Source of the DNA: Symsagittifera roscoffensis
Lineage: Eukaryota > Xenacoelomorpha > Acoela > Convolutidae
Length of the DNA stretch: 64,000 nucleotides
Direction of reading: 5' to 3'
Assembly: GCF_963678635.1 (NCBI RefSeq)
Contig: NC_087065.1
Span: forward strand, 78,129,396-78,193,395
Part shown: positions 1 to 14,600 of the stretch, piece after piece
Position numbering within the stretch: position 1 is the stretch's first letter
Layout of the letters: every line of letters begins with the position of its first letter
The notes under the pieces: model-generated
Database searches by the model: none
Seen by the model: the letters and a program-made list of their open reading frames with translations, nothing else
Told to the model about the DNA's origin: nothing
Program-made: the position numbers and the translations under genes

Positions 1-1310
1 CATGAAACTTTGAAATATTTCATATCGTTTATTGGATCTAATCTTTTGCAAAAAATAGTTTCATATGCTATTCGATCAACGGAACATTTTTGAAATTTCA
101 GATCGTTGCATGAAGCCTATCTGTTGGCAATAAATTTAAGTAATTCTAAGCAAGCTAGCTAAGAAAGGAAACTTCAAAATATTTCAAGTTATTTCATGAA
201 GTTGATACAGAAAAGAGAGCTAGCAAAAAAGATAGCCAGCTTACAGTCTTCTAAGCAGGCTATTCAAGCTATGTAACTTAGAATTTTTTAAAGTATTTTG
301 TTGATCGAATGGGTTCCTAAAAAAAAACTTAACTTTTCTTAGCAAGCTTTCTTAGGCAAAAAAGTTCAAAATAATTCAAGTTAGTTTGTATCCCGAATCA
401 GTTTCCAAAAAAGCTTAAAATTTTCTAAGCAAGCTTTTGAAGGTACGAAACTTCGAATTATTTCAAAATAATTGATAGACTGAATAGGTTCATAGACTGA
501 AAGTTGAAGTTTTTCTAATCAAGCTTTCAAAGCTATGAAATTTTGATTTATTTCATATACCGAATCAGTTTGCGAAAAACTTTCAACTTTTCGAAGCAAG
601 CTAGTCAAGCGATAAAACTTTGAATATTTTGAAGTTATTCTGCTGACCAAATCGGTTCACAAAATTTTTTAGCAACCTTTTAGAGCTATGAAACTTTGAA
701 CTGTTTCATGTTAACTTATCTGAGTCGGTTCAGGAAAAATTGAAATTTTTCTTAGCAACCATTTAGAGCTGTGAAACTTTGAACTGTTTCATGTTAACTT
801 ATCTGAGTCGGTTCAGGAAAAATTGAAATTTTTCTAAGCAAGCTTTTAGAGCTATGAAATGTGCAATTATTTCAGGTTGTTTCATAGACTGAATCGTTTT
901 GCCAAAAGCTTAAGTTTATCTAAGTGAGCTATTAAACTTTAAATATTTAAAATTTGCAAAAAGCTTGCTAACAAAATGTTTGCGAAAACTTTGCTTTAAA
1001 AACTTCAGCTTTTCGCAAAACGGTTCGGTCTATGAGATAACTTGAAATATTTCAACGTTTTTCTGAGCACACGATTCATGCGATGAAACTTTTGAACTTT
1101 TCAAGTTATTTCAAGAGGTAAATCAAGCAAGCTATTGAGGCAATGAAACTTTGAATTATCTCAAGTTTTCACAGCAAATCGATTGGCGAAAAGTTCTTTT
1201 CTTTCTAAGCAAGCTATGCAAGCGATGAAACGTTGAACATTTTCAAAACAATTCATAGTGCAAATCGGTTTGCAAACAGCTAGTTTTTCTAGCAAGGAGG
1301 TTGTTGTTTT
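1..1310. repeat. Degenerate ~83-bp tandem satellite
   Basis: A tandem array of an AT-rich unit carrying the recurring words gctatgaaactttgaa, ttatttcat and agcaagct. Two consecutive units starting at 671 and 754 are almost identical, and the next starts at 837, giving a period of 83 bp. Units become more divergent toward both ends and the array runs off the left edge. It sits in the intron after exon 17 of the minus-strand POLR1A gene. I see no coding potential. Confidence 0.85.
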
Positions 1311-2391
1311 TAGTTGGTTCGTTTCAGAATGAAATTAATCTAAGAACGCAAACTTCGGAAAAAATGGACAGGCACTGTCTAGCCTTATAAATGAATTGAA
1401 TCCATCTTGTCTATACTTAAAAAAATTTCAAAAATCTAGATCATTCTTGGCTTTCTCTTAAACGTTAGGCCTTAAGAATTTTTTAAATGTTGCTTTCGAC
1501 AAAGCTAAAACATTGCATTCAGTTAAACATTGCGTCCATAGCGCATTCGGAGTTACATTTAATATATAAGATTAAGCTGATGAAAACTTCAAACAGCACA
1601 TGGCCAAAAAAGACCATCACCACAGACGCAATGCAGAAATTCGCAAACACAAAAGAGAGAAAACGGCAAAAAGTAGCTATAAAAAGGTAAAAACTAAGTG
1701 AAAATAAGCCTTGAAAAATAAAATTGCCATGTGCTGGAATCAAACCTCCGTCCTTCAGATTAGAGTTAGGAGACTTAAGTCCTCACATTTGCGCCACAAT
1801 CCCTTGGCAATTAACTAACACAAGCCACAAATAAAGCAGCTACAGATGCTATTAAACTGCCAATGCTAAGAAATACCATAATTTCTATCAAATTAGAACC
1901 TTAATTTGCAATACAGTTGGGAAAAAAGTGTTCGAAGTTATACACTACGCTGAGCTTGTATAAAAAAAAAAGGAAAGTGAAATTTTTCTCCGCAAAACAT
2001 TTCAAGTAGTATAGTAAAAGTGGCTAGGAAAATGACCACTTTTAACCCCCCCCCCTGAAATTATGCGTCGAACTTTATGAGAAAGATATTTAGATAATCA
2101 AAACCAATACTGAGAAAACTCGGATAATTAGTTCTCGGATCTGTATCATGGGCACTTCCTAAAAATCACTAAACACTTGGCAAACCTTTTGGTAAAACGG
2201 CAAAGAAAACGTTCAAAAAAATTAAGCTGATAACTTTTTTTGACGAACAAGTTGAAAACTTCGACCCCCGTAAAAGATGGAGAAAAAATATGGGCGTTCC
2301 ACTGTAATTAAAATTTATGATTTTCATTTACTTGACAAAATTCTAATTCAAATCTTTTTCCGACACTGGTGACCACATCAACTATTTTCAC
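1311..2391. other. Intronic sequence of POLR1A, no exon seen
   Basis: This is the rest of the intron following exon 17. It contains a tRNA-like SINE head at about 1728-1806 and AT-rich filler. No further POLR1A exon was found, so the C-terminal third of the protein must be encoded left of the window. Confidence 0.6.
1728..1806 (-). repeat. tRNA-derived SINE head
   Basis: On the minus strand the segment reads as a tRNA-like sequence with a B-box close to GGTTTGATTCC and an A-box-like stretch about 45 bp before it. Several diverged relatives are spread over the window. It does not look like a functional tRNA gene because the stems are not well paired. Confidence 0.5.
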
Positions 2392-2630
2392 CTTTTAAAT
2401 GAGCTTTGACTGCAGTTGTATCCACTGCTTCCCTGCATGTGCGCACTTTGTCATCATAGACATTCTTGTTGTTGATCAGAGTCTTCATAGTCTTCGAGTT
2501 ATTGAGATAACTGGACTTGATGGGATCCAGGCCATCTTCTCCGAACAGGAACTGCACCATCGTGGAGTCACTGTTGCGAACTGTGTTGTCGTAATGCACC
2601 TTCACACCCTCCAACAGTTTTACGAGACAC
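2392..2630 (-). CDS. POLR1A: POLR1A exon 17 (last in window)
   Basis: The acceptor is tttctctaaag and the donor AAAG|GTGAAA. Encodes [20 protein letters not shown] and [12 protein letters not shown], the segment after the trigger loop. The exon ends in phase 1, so more exons must follow left of the window. Confidence 0.95.
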
Positions 2631-5600
2631 CTTTAGAGAAAACATTTTCTTTTGCAGGTTGTTAAATTAAAATTGCTTGTAACACGGAATTGACTATTTG
2701 AAAATGAAAGTTTGGAGAAGCGACGAATGCCTGTCTTGAATCTCTGCTGCGAAAGCAACGTTAATTTTTCCGCCAAAACTTTCCTTTTTGTGTAAATCTT
2801 TTGTGAACGCTCCATAAAGTGATTTTTCTGTTCGACACTTTTCGAAGTATGTGATCAATGGAGGGATTTCAGAGAGCTAGGAAAAATTCGTCGGAGCGGA
2901 GAAAAAAATTATCTACTAATCCCCGTTTCTCACATGGAATGAAAACTAATTAAAACAATGCAACCAAGATCAGACTTCTCCAATTACCAGCAAAGATAGC
3001 AAAAGAAAACATTACCTTTGCAAATATCCACTTCTGCTTGTTTTGACGGCCGTGTCTACTAGACCATCTCTTCCAGCCATACAATGGTACACGTACTGGG
3101 AGGGTTTCAGTCCAGTCAGGAAGCGGTTCGTGGCAAATCCTCCAGCCACTGGGTTCAGGTCGTATGCTTTGAAACAGGCTAGATGCTTTCCACTCAGCTG
3201 CATCGGGATGCGACGTCCCTCCAACTCAATTTGACCATTCTGAAACAAGTTATGGGAACATGAACAACCTTCTAGGTTTGTTTTTGAAAAACTGTTTTTT
3301 TAAAAATTAAAACCAATAACTCAGCTAATAAACTCTTTATTTAAAAAGCTTTAAAGCAATCACCATTATTCAATTAGGAATTGCAAAAATAACGACCTGA
3401 ATATCAATTGACCGCACTGACCAGGATTCATTTTTAAGTCACTTTAAAGAAAAATGCGAAAACATAAAAATAGTTATGAGGCTGGGAAAACGATGAACTT
3501 CGGCGGAAATCGCACCTGTCTTCGGATACCTAAATTTAAAAGTCGACTGCCGCAGAATTTTATAGAATCCAAAAAGTCGCCGATAAATTGGAGACACAGA
3601 AGCGAAGCTGTGCTTCGTAAACAATTGCGAGAACACGAAAAAAAGCAGCTCTATCAAGTGACTTAAAAAAAGTAGAAATAAGCCTCGAATTTGCAAAAAC
3701 TCGAGGCTTAGCGAAAACTCCAATTAGCAGAAAACTGCGATCTAGCAAATTTGAGTCTCATGCACTAACCATTCAGCCACGGATGCTTAAAATCCTCAAA
3801 AACTAGCCACCAATAATGCAGCAACATATGTTAATAAATTGCCAATTCAATGCAGCAAAAGTAGCGCCAAACACAAAAAGATACAATTTTGCATGTGATA
3901 AATCGCAAATCATAAAGCCACATTAAGTATAAATTATGCATTTCAAAAAAGTGCGAGATATATTTAGCTAGAAAATTTTTGAAAACAAGATTTTATGAAT
4001 CTTATGCTGTTTGAAACAAATAGCTTTCTTCGGTTCACTTGATGAATTAAAAATGCATCAACTGGATAGACTTCAAACTATTCGAATGTCAAAGCACAAG
4101 TTATCAATAAGCTGTAAAGGTGCAACATATTTCCAATCATTTTGTATTGCCAATTCTATGCAGCAAAAATTGCATCAAAATAAGCACTTTTAATTTCGAA
4201 TTTGTTGGAGGAAACTGGACTGCGCATATTACACTACGCTATCGAAGTCACTAGTGTCACGACGCTGTGAACAGTCAAAACAATTTGAATTTGTTTTGAA
4301 AATAAGCGTTGAAAAGATTAAATTTAGTCCCAAATGAATTAGACAGCAGGATTTCAATCAAAAAGTTTTGACACAGAGGCAAAGCTGCATTTAGCAAACA
4401 CAAGAGAGAAAAAGCAAAAGGTAGTTCCAAAAAGTTTAAAAGTGAATTAAAGAAAAAACGGTCAAGTAAGTCTAGAAAAACAAAAATCATGCTATGTGTC
4501 GGAATGCTATTGGCCGGAATCTATCAAACGACCTGTAGATTAAGAGTCTCACAACCTCGAAAATTGGTATTTATTACGCTAGCTAAGATTAAAAAAATGC
4601 ACTAATTATGTCGGAAAAAATTTGTTTCTATTGATTTTGTTAGTCATAATAAAACTTCATGATAAAAAGTCAGCTACGTCTGGGATTCGATCAGCGACCT
4701 AGATATTATGAGTATCGCGCACTAACGTTTAATAAATCACAAACACTAGCCGCAAATGAAACAGAGAAAAGATGCTGAAAAAATTCCAATGCTACAGCTC
4801 GTGATAATAGCAAAAGTGCAACCAAATAAAAGAACACTTTTAATGATGTATTTGATTTGCGAGTTGGGTTAGCAAAAAATTGTCCGTACTGATACACTAA
4901 CAATCGCAAGTGTAATAAATCAAGCAGGAAGAAAATTTTCGAATAGAGGTAACGCTGAACTAGAGGCAATAAAAAAAATTGCAAGCTAGCAAACAGACGG
5001 AAACAACCATGAATAAAAAATCCAATTTCGAGAAAAACAATCGAGAAACACAAACACAAGCATTAAAAACGCTTTTAATATTTATCAAGCGGCAACAAAG
5101 CCGACAATAAATGAGTAGAAAACCGTGCAGCCGAAACCAGAAAAAAAATCATCAGAAATTGTTGTCATAAAATTGTTGTAATAAGTTCCAAAACTTTAAG
5201 ATTTTGCATCACAATCGACCGTTTATTTTTATAAAAACAACAATTTTTCCTTCCAATTGACTCAAAATAAATTGATTAAGCCTATTGAACATAAATTAAA
5301 ACCATAGATGCCAAAAGAAAAAACAGAGGAAAATATGCAGGGCTAGTAAAACCAAAGTTTGTTTTATAATGGAATTACAGGAAAAAATCAATACTTTCAA
5401 ATACAGTAAAAATTGCTTACAGCACAAGAAAAATCCGTGATGCGGCAACTAAGCAGACAAAACAGAAGCACACAAGCATTAGCCCGACAAATCAATTTTT
5501 CCCGGAACAGAATTTCAGATTCATACGCACTGAAATAAAAACAAGTCAGCAGCATTACCTCCAGACCAAGTTGGAAGGAGACCATAATATATTAAGGTTC

Positions 5601-8600
5601 AAAAATTAAGAAAGTAAGAAATCCAGTAAGAATTGTAAGAAAAGTTGCTTAGAGGGGAAAATCTAGTTCCTGATTACAAGACACTTGCTCTAGCAAGTTT
5701 AATTGTATTATTGCTTATAACTTCCAAGTAAAAAAATTTCACACATAATGCGGCTCGCAAAAAAGATATCTGGCCAGTAAAAATACGCACAATATCCTTT
5801 TCCCAAACTTTCCGAGCGATGCAAGTTTCATTTCCGATAGTTGCACATAGTGTCAAGAATAACCAGTTACTGAGCAAGCAGCTTAGAGCTTAGAAAACTC
5901 TGACTACAGTAAATGGCAAAAAAATATTAAAACCATATTTATCTTCAAAATCAATAACTTGAGTAGCAAATACTTGATTGAAATGCCATTGATTGCAGAA
6001 TTTTTTGATGCAACCCGAAACAATAATTCGTTTGAGCAGCTAACTTTGCGCGGAAAAAATACCCGAATATCCAATTTTAAAAAAAGGAAAAGGAAAAATT
6101 AGCTCATTTTTTGAAACTGCATACAATTTTTAAATGAGATGATTTTGAAAAATCTTGGTAAGTAGGTCATGAATACATGATACCGATTTCTGTGCAAAGG
6201 TTTTTTTAGTAAAAACTGGGTTGAATTTTTTTTTTTGACGAGTAACTTGTTTGTTTCATATTAAGAAATCATAAATTAAAATCCTTGGTCTTTATGGTTT
6301 AGATCTACATCAACAAAAACGGTTATTGCAAAACAGTAGGTTTCTATCGGATAAAAACAAAAGAATGGATTTTGATTCTCCAAATTGTTCTCAAATGGCA
6401 TCTGCAAACAGGCTTGTAGCCTTACGGTGACCATTCGAATCGGCACTACTAAATCTGTGCATTTATAAATTATAATAAATAATTTATGTAATGTGCCTGA
6501 TTCGTAAACGAATTTAATATTATTATATAGGAAGTCGTACGCCGGTGAGGCAAAAACTAAACCAAGGGTCGGCTTTCGACGACCTGAAATAAACTCAGCA
6601 AACTCACCTGAGCGGCTATTTGAGCCATGTTGATTGCACTTCCTTTAGCACCACTCTCAATCATCATCAGCAGATTGTTGTGAGGAAATTTGGATTTCAG
6701 TCCATAAGGAATGCACGCTGCAGTCAGCTCCGAGTTCAAGGAGCCTACCTTGCCCTGTAAACAAACACTATTATAATGACTTCCTACAAAAACTTTCTTC
6801 TGCCAATTGAAATTAAAATGACCCATTTTTTAAAACAGCCAACAGACAGTTGGAAAAGAGTAATGAACGCAAGTAAACAGAAAAAAATATACTGGAGACT
6901 TAGTTGAAAAAATCTCAACTTTAGGGTTTCACAGAAAAAAATAGATGACCTTTGAGCTCTTTGAAGTTATAGAACAGTTTATGATTGGCGCTTCTTTGAT
7001 AACATTAACGCAACATGAGAAAGCTGGATCAAATCGTAAAGTTTTTGTTCCGCTGAAAATCTAAAAATTAAATTTGATTTTCGAAACTAGAACTTGTTCG
7101 TTTTTTCGCGCCATTTCTACGTTCGTATTTGAAGAGTGCTATTTCCGTCACTTTCAACGGATGAATTTCAATTCAAAAATTGAATATATACCAAAGTGCA
7201 TGGGGGCCGACCTTTAACCAGGCCGACCTTTTACCAGAAAAGTTATAACATGTACCTTTTACCAGACTCGATAAGCAAATTTGATTGACAGATGTATTGA
7301 CGCCGTTTAGTCTGGTTAAAGACAATGATTTCAAGGTTTTCTCAGCTAAGTTTTGTTTGTTCTAACCGCTTCCTTTTTGTATCTTCCAGTAATTTAAATT
7401 TATCTTAATTGAATTATTACATTGTGGTCTGGTAAAGGGTCGGTCTGGTAAAGGGTCGGTCTGGTAAAAGACCTAGCCCCAAAGTGCATTCATAAATGCA
7501 TTAAAATGTATGAATGCACATCTGTAGTTATAGGAGCGTTTTAAGACTTTTTTTCTGAAAAAAAATCACCAAGAAAATTAGGCTGACACCACTTGTGCAG
7601 AGAAAATTCACATGAACAGTTTTTTCAATCAAACCATTCACCTCCGATTTGGCAGGGTAGTTTTTGAGAGAAGGCAAAAAGTTTCCTAACAACTTTCAAA
7701 ATATCCAAATTGGACCATTTCTATGACAGTAAATTTTTTTGATTAGCCGTTTCAATAATCCTAGTGATCGAACTGATTTTATAGATTGAACCCTTTATCT
7801 AAAATTTGACGAAAAAGATTAAGAGAAAAAGGAGAAATTTCTAATAAAAAAAAGGTCAACGATTATAAAATTTGGACTTTTTCTAAGGCCAAACTCTTTT
7901 TCCTCAAAAATTAGGGCGCAGCAGCTTATCCATGGGTAATGCCCATAATATCCTTGTCTCAGATTTGGCAGGGTCATACATAAACACAGAAAAAATAGGT
8001 CAAAAATCACCCACTGAAATTTTAGAAGGCTGTAGCCTGAAAGTAAAGAACTAGAGACTAGTCAAGTATGCAGGCAGACAGCCGAGTAGCCACTTTTCCA
8101 TCGAAACGACTTTTAAGTTCGAGAAGAAACGATTAAATAGGTTTGAGAAAATTTAAAATTTTTACGAAAGAGAAAAAACTTTCCAAAGCGTCTCAAAACA
8201 CAATAACACAACCAAATCCCATTTATTTTCATAAAAACTAATTTTAAACAAAAGCGAAGCTAGCGAGAACACGACAAAAAAGCAACTCGACAAAAAAGAA
8301 CACGACAAAATAAATTGCAATAAAAAGTAGAAATAAGCCTCTTATGAGCAAAAAATTCGACTACGTCTGAGATTCGAACCGGCTACCTAGGGATTGAGTC
8401 TCACAACCTGACCACTCAGTCAAGGAAGCTTAATAGGTAATAGTGAAAAAAGTCACAAATGAAGCAGAGAACAGATGCTATACAATTTCTAATGCTACAG
8501 TGGAACTTCCAATTAAGTGAACACGTTTAAAGAACATTTTTATTTGCGAGTTAGGTTAGAAAAAAGAGAAGGCTCTTAACAATACACTAAGCTGACTCTA

Positions 8601-11600
8601 GTGTTATCAAACAGAAACTAGCCACCAATAAAATAGAAAAAAAAACAATGCTATACACCAAAATAATGCCAGATATAAACATGCAAAATTATCTTTTTTA
8701 TGGGAACTTTTATTTTCGATTTAGGTTGTAAAGCAATGGATAATGTAATAAGACAACAAGCTCCGCATGTGTAATCACAGGCTATTAAACTGCCCATGTT
8801 GCCTGCTGCAAAAGTACCACCAAACGAAATTAGCACAACATTTGAGATTTAGGTTGTAAAAAAATTTAGCTTAGTAGTATCCGCTTGTTTGAACACACCC
8901 GTATCCAGAATTCCTTCCCACTTTGTGTTCGGAAAAAAATGTTTTGGAATTTTCTAGCGTACAGATTTTTTGTTGATGTTGACTGATACGATTTAGCTGA
9001 TTCGGATCGAACATACCGACATCATTTTCTCCCAGGTAGACATTTTGAAGGCATCTCGCTGGTTGTGTAACAGCTCCAGCTGAGTTTTCAGTTCATCCTC
9101 TTTTGGGTCACTGACCTCTCCGAGCAGAGCTTCGGCAGTGACACTAGGACCCGCTCTAAATAAGCAACAGTGACCTTCATCTCTGATTAATCACGCTACT
9201 GCTGTATATGATATACATCCAAGGGACGCGAGCGACATGAACATACAGGCGAAGCTGAATTCGCAAACACTAGCGCGCCAACGGAACATAGCCAACAGAC
9301 AGTTCCAAATAAAAAATAGATGACGTTAAAGCTCTTTGAATTTTTGTTTGGCATTTTTTGATAAAAAATTAACCTAATTAAGGAAAACTGGATTTTTAGG
9401 AAAAGTTTTGGCTCTTTTCCTTTTCCCCCCACCTCACATAAGCCTCAATTTCTGGCGTAACGAGAGGTTTTACAAGGGGACCAAGTTAGCATCCTCATCC
9501 CCCCCCCCCCCAAAGCCCTTGGGGGGGGGGGAGATGTTAACTTGGTTCTAAGTTAGGAATTTTCAGTCAATTAGAATCGAGTATTATTTTACATGCAGTG
9601 GCTAGCAAATTTAATGCGAATTAAATGCTGGGATTAAAGATCTTAACTTGGTCTATCTGGGGGAGGATGTTAACTTGATCCTTACAAGGTTAGATGTGAA
9701 GACCAAATATGTTTGTCATAGCCTAATTAAACCTCATGCCAATTTTTGTAACAATCGGACAATGAGAACAGAAAAATTATTAGTGAGTATTCGCTGATGG
9801 GGAGGGGCGGGTGAAAAAGAACCAAAGTTTTAACTCTTACGTCCTTCCCTCGCAGCCACGAATGCTTAACGATCGCCAAACACTAGCCACAAATAAAGCA
9901 GAGAACAGATGCTCTGAAGTTTCCAATGCTAGAGATCGTGAAACAGAAGCAAAGCTGCAATTTCGTAAATACAAGAGAGAAAGGGTAGAAGATTTGGTGT
10001 GCCAGACATCAAGCCGACGGGACTTCATGCCGAATTGTAAAATTAGGGACTTCAAGCCGAATATTTTACCATAGTCATAAAATATGATCAATTTGAAAAC
10101 TTTTTTGAAGAATTTCTCAATTTCATGATCTTTCTTCACTGGTTATTGGCGTTTTCATAAAGTTTAAGCATCCAAATCAAGTTTAGGATAGTTGAAAAAT
10201 ACAACACGGTTGATGTCGTTTTTCATTTTTATAGGTTATGCGTTTCAAAAACCGGCTGACTTTACTAACGGATGCCAATCATAAGTAGTGCATTGTCATG
10301 AATAAAGCTTATTATGGACTAAACTTGCCTAAATGTTTGAAAAGAAACGTTTTACGGATGAAAAAATAGTGTTTTGAGGTGCTTGTAATGTTTAAGTTTC
10401 GGCCTCAAGTCCTTTCGGCTCGAAGTTCCGTCGGCTTGTTGTCCTAGACCAGAAGATTTGGAAGGCAAAAAATTAGCACGTAAACTTTGCATGTGATCAT
10501 TTGGAATCAACTAAAGGCAAAAATTGCATGTAATTATTTAGAATTGAATCACTAAAGACAACCACAAACTTTGCATGCGATAAATTGTAGGAAAATTTTA
10601 AGCCAAACTTTGTATGAAGTAGGCATTCAAAACATTTCGCGAAATATACTGAGTTGCAAAATTTTTGAAAAGGACATTTTTGTTCCGACTTTCGATACGA
10701 AAGTAACGGAACATTTGTGCTCGGGGTGGGTTTTTTTTTCTTCAGACAAATTTCGACTTTTTAACTAGCCATTTTTGACGGAATTTTTTTACATCATTCG
10801 AAAGGTATTGTTGTCCTGAGCTCAAATTTAAAAAGATATTTCACCTGTGATCATTTTTTGTAAAGTTACGGGGGTTTAAAGATTGCCATTTTGGTCAATT
10901 TGGGACAATTAACGCGCGATATATTTCGCGCTATTAACGCGAAAGCGGAGTATTAATTCGTCTTATAAATCGTTCCAAATTGGTTAAAAGAAGCATATTT
11001 GCCATAATTGGTTTGTTACAAGGAGCGAAATTTATCCTTTTGTCATTTATATGGCGTGTGGGGTGATGAAAAAATTTCATAAAAAGTTTCAATTTTGGAT
11101 AAAAAAATTTTTCGTTTTGTTTTATTTCATTGAATTTTTTAATGCTGTTACTGCTCCATAAACCTTAAAAGGCAGTCGGAACATTCAGGGCTTCACCCTG
11201 ATACGAGCAGTCTTGTTGCTTATTTTGATTTTGAATAGAACAATCTTAATCCTGATTTTTTGAAATCGTTAGAAAGAATGTGAGTTGACGCATCCGTTTT
11301 ACTATGATAACTCAAGTCTAATTAAATAGCAATTTTAACAATTGCTTGTTTTGAACAGTCATAATTTTTCTTGCTCTTTGAGAATGAGCTTGACAGCAAT
11401 TTTAACATTACAGAGTTCACAAGAATGCTTGTATGAGGCCAAAATTTAACAAGACTGCTCGTATCAGGGCGACTGTTCCGACTGCCTTTTAAGAATTATT
11501 GAGCAGCAGTAATACATATAAAAATTAAATTAGATAAAATAAAATGAAATTTTTTTTTCTAAAATTTGAAATTTTTTTTTGAAAATCATCCCCCCACACG

Positions 11601-14600
11601 CCATATAAAGTACAAAAAGATAGATTTTGTTCCTTGTAACAAATCAATTATGGCAAATAAGCTTCGTTCAACCAATTGGGAACGATTTATAAGACGGATT
11701 AAATCTCCGCTTACGCGTTAATAGCGCGAATTATATTGCGCGTTAATTGTCCCAAATTGGTCAAAACGGCCAAAATGGCAACGTTAAAACCCTGATAACT
11801 TTACGAAAAATGATCACAGGTGAAATATCTTTTCAAATTTAAGCTCAGGACAACAATACCTTTTGAATGATATAAAAAATTCCGTCAAAAAAGAAGAGTT
11901 AAAAAGTCGAAATTTGTCTGAAGAAAAAAAAACCCACCCCGAGCACAAATATTCCGTTAATTTCATATCGAAAGTCTGAACAACAAGACTGCTCGTATCA
12001 GGGCGAAGCCCTGATGGTTTCGACTGCCTTTTAAGGTTTATTGAGCAGCAGTAGTACATAAAAAAGTTAAATGAAATAAAATAAAATGAAATTTTTTTTT
12101 CTAAAATTTGAATTTTTTTAATGAAAATCATCCCCCCACACGCCAAATAAAGTACAAAAAGACAGATTTCGTTCCTTGTAACAAATCAATTATGGCAAAT
12201 AAGCTTCGTTCAACCAATTTGGAACGATTTATAAGACGGATTAAATATCGCTTTCGCGTTAATAGCGCGAATTATATTGCGCGTTAATTGTCACAAATTG
12301 GTCAAAATGGCAATCTTTAAACCCTCATAACTTTACGAAAAAAGCTCAGGTTGGAAAAAAAGGGGTACAAGTGTGATACAGGGGTCCAAGAAACTAACAG
12401 GGTCCTTAATGTTCAAATCACTTCAAAACTGTTCACTTTGTTGCCTCGCTGATGCCAATTAAAATATCGCATAATTTAGCACAAATGAGGCAATAGTTTA
12501 ATTACATTTGAGAACAAGCTTTGAAATGACCGACCGGCGCATATTTATTTAGTTAATTGCGGTATTTGCTTAAAAATAGTGTGGTTTGAGACCTCTCTCA
12601 CACTTGTACTAAAGTAGAAATATACTAATACACTATGCTGGCAAGTGTAAAAGAGAACATAAATCAGAGGTGAACTGGACCCTGAGAAGAAATCTTACTT
12701 GAGAATGGCAACTCACTTGACACAAGCTCTGTTCTTCTTTTTCCTAACCCTCTCCGCTTCTGAGGTGCACAAGACATCTTTCACTCCCAATGTGAACCCA
12801 CGCATTTGCTGCAAGTAATTAGTCATCAGCTTCGAACACGCGCTTAAAAAGATCACACTTCACTCAAACCACTGGTTAAAACGCTATCTTCACTCCATCA
12901 ATTTGTCCCTGTCGTTTTTTCAGGGGAAATTTTTTATTTTGGTATCATTTTTAAACTCGAAAACCAACCTGAGGAATTTACTGCATGGTTGAGGCCCATA
13001 GAGTTCATACAGACAATGTGTGAAAGAGTGCTCGGCACTTCCGATCGAGGTTTTGTCAATCACACCTTGCAGAAGCTCACCTGCAAACAAACTACTAGCG
13101 TGCAAGGATGTAAGGCGCAACGGTCTTAACACGAGGGCCGTGAGTTCGAATCCCACTTCGTTTCCGGCCGGGGGTTCTCAACGGCATTGCATTCGCCTCA
13201 TCAAGGGGTAAACGGCTGCGACAAATGATAACCCCTCCCCAGGATGGCCATGCAATGGGCGTGGGTAGGGCCGGGGGCTAATAAAAAAAAGCGGGCGACC
13301 CCTTCAAATCTAGTTACCAAACTTTTCATTAGCACCCCCTTTGGATGTATTAATGACAATCATTGCAGTTCGACCAAACCTACAGTTCGACCAAAACACA
13401 ACAAATTTTAAGGGCTAGCTTCAACGAAAAAAAAACGCGATTTCTTAATGTTAAACTTTTAAGCAGCGCTGGAAACAAATTTTTTGGACAAAAAACAGCA
13501 AAAAATTGAAATGCTCAGCTGATATGTCGATAAAAAATGCTGACTCTAATGAACAAGAGTTAAATATAGACTCACCATCAGACACGACAATGACTGAGTC
13601 ATCCAAATCGGAGTGCTCATACATAGGAGTCAAATCCCTCAATTGAGACCAGAGCTTCTTGTTCACTTTTGATTTTCCCACAAAGTTAGGCCTGGCAGCA
13701 CCTGAAATTTTTCACCGATATCCGTTCACTTCTTGTAGCAAGGTCGGTTTTAGGGAGGGGGATTCTTTCCCCTCAGCGATTCCAACCCCTCACCAGCCAA
13801 AGGGACCCCCTTTGGTATTATTTTATGACACCCATTTTTGACTGAACAACCCTAAAATTTTCTAAAGGCGCCAATAAATATCAATTTTGAAGGAAGCTCG
13901 CGCCAAAAAAACGCAATAATTTCGTCAAGAATTTTCAAAAAGTACACTAAAACGGCATTTTTTACCTGTTTCTTTTTTTTGAAGAATTAACCGATTTGCG
14001 CCTCACCCTTTGGAAGGCAGTGTTGCAGTATAGTTGAGAATATCTGTTTGCCAGACCAGAGAAGGCACGGCTTTACAATCGCAGGAGGCAGACACTTGAT
14101 AGAATCTATGCAGAAGGGAAGGGCGAACATGACCAGACTCTGGTACTGCTGCTTGGTGAAAAATTTCCCCCTCAGAGTCAAGTGGACTGCTCCCACTATG
14201 TGGTCCTGGATCAACCCACCTGCAATATTTAGAACATATTGAAACTTTGCCAGAATCTTAACAATTTAACAGAATTAAACGGAACTAATTTTGAGACTTG
14301 TATTTTGTGCCTTTTGAAAGTTGCCTTTCACAAGAAAATTATATGGACAGGATTTTAATTTAATGCCGCAAATATTTTCATGGAGTCTCGAACCGCCGAT
14401 GTGACTCAGAGGTGATACTAACGACTTCGCCGCTGCTGCAGCATTGCACAAATTACTCTCCCAACCTGACTATTGGGTCTTCTCATTCGAAGTTGTGATG
14501 TTATGGGACAATGTTATCCTTTTAAATCAGAAGTTTAAGATCAATCAAATACGAAGTAAATGGCCACGGCTCTTTACCCAGAACCGCTGCTTCATAGTGG

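Noticed and set aside
2399-2665. Plus-strand frames over POLR1A exons (also at 3043, 14048, 18430, 20478, 21548)
   Set aside because: They are antisense shadows of clearly conserved minus-strand exons.
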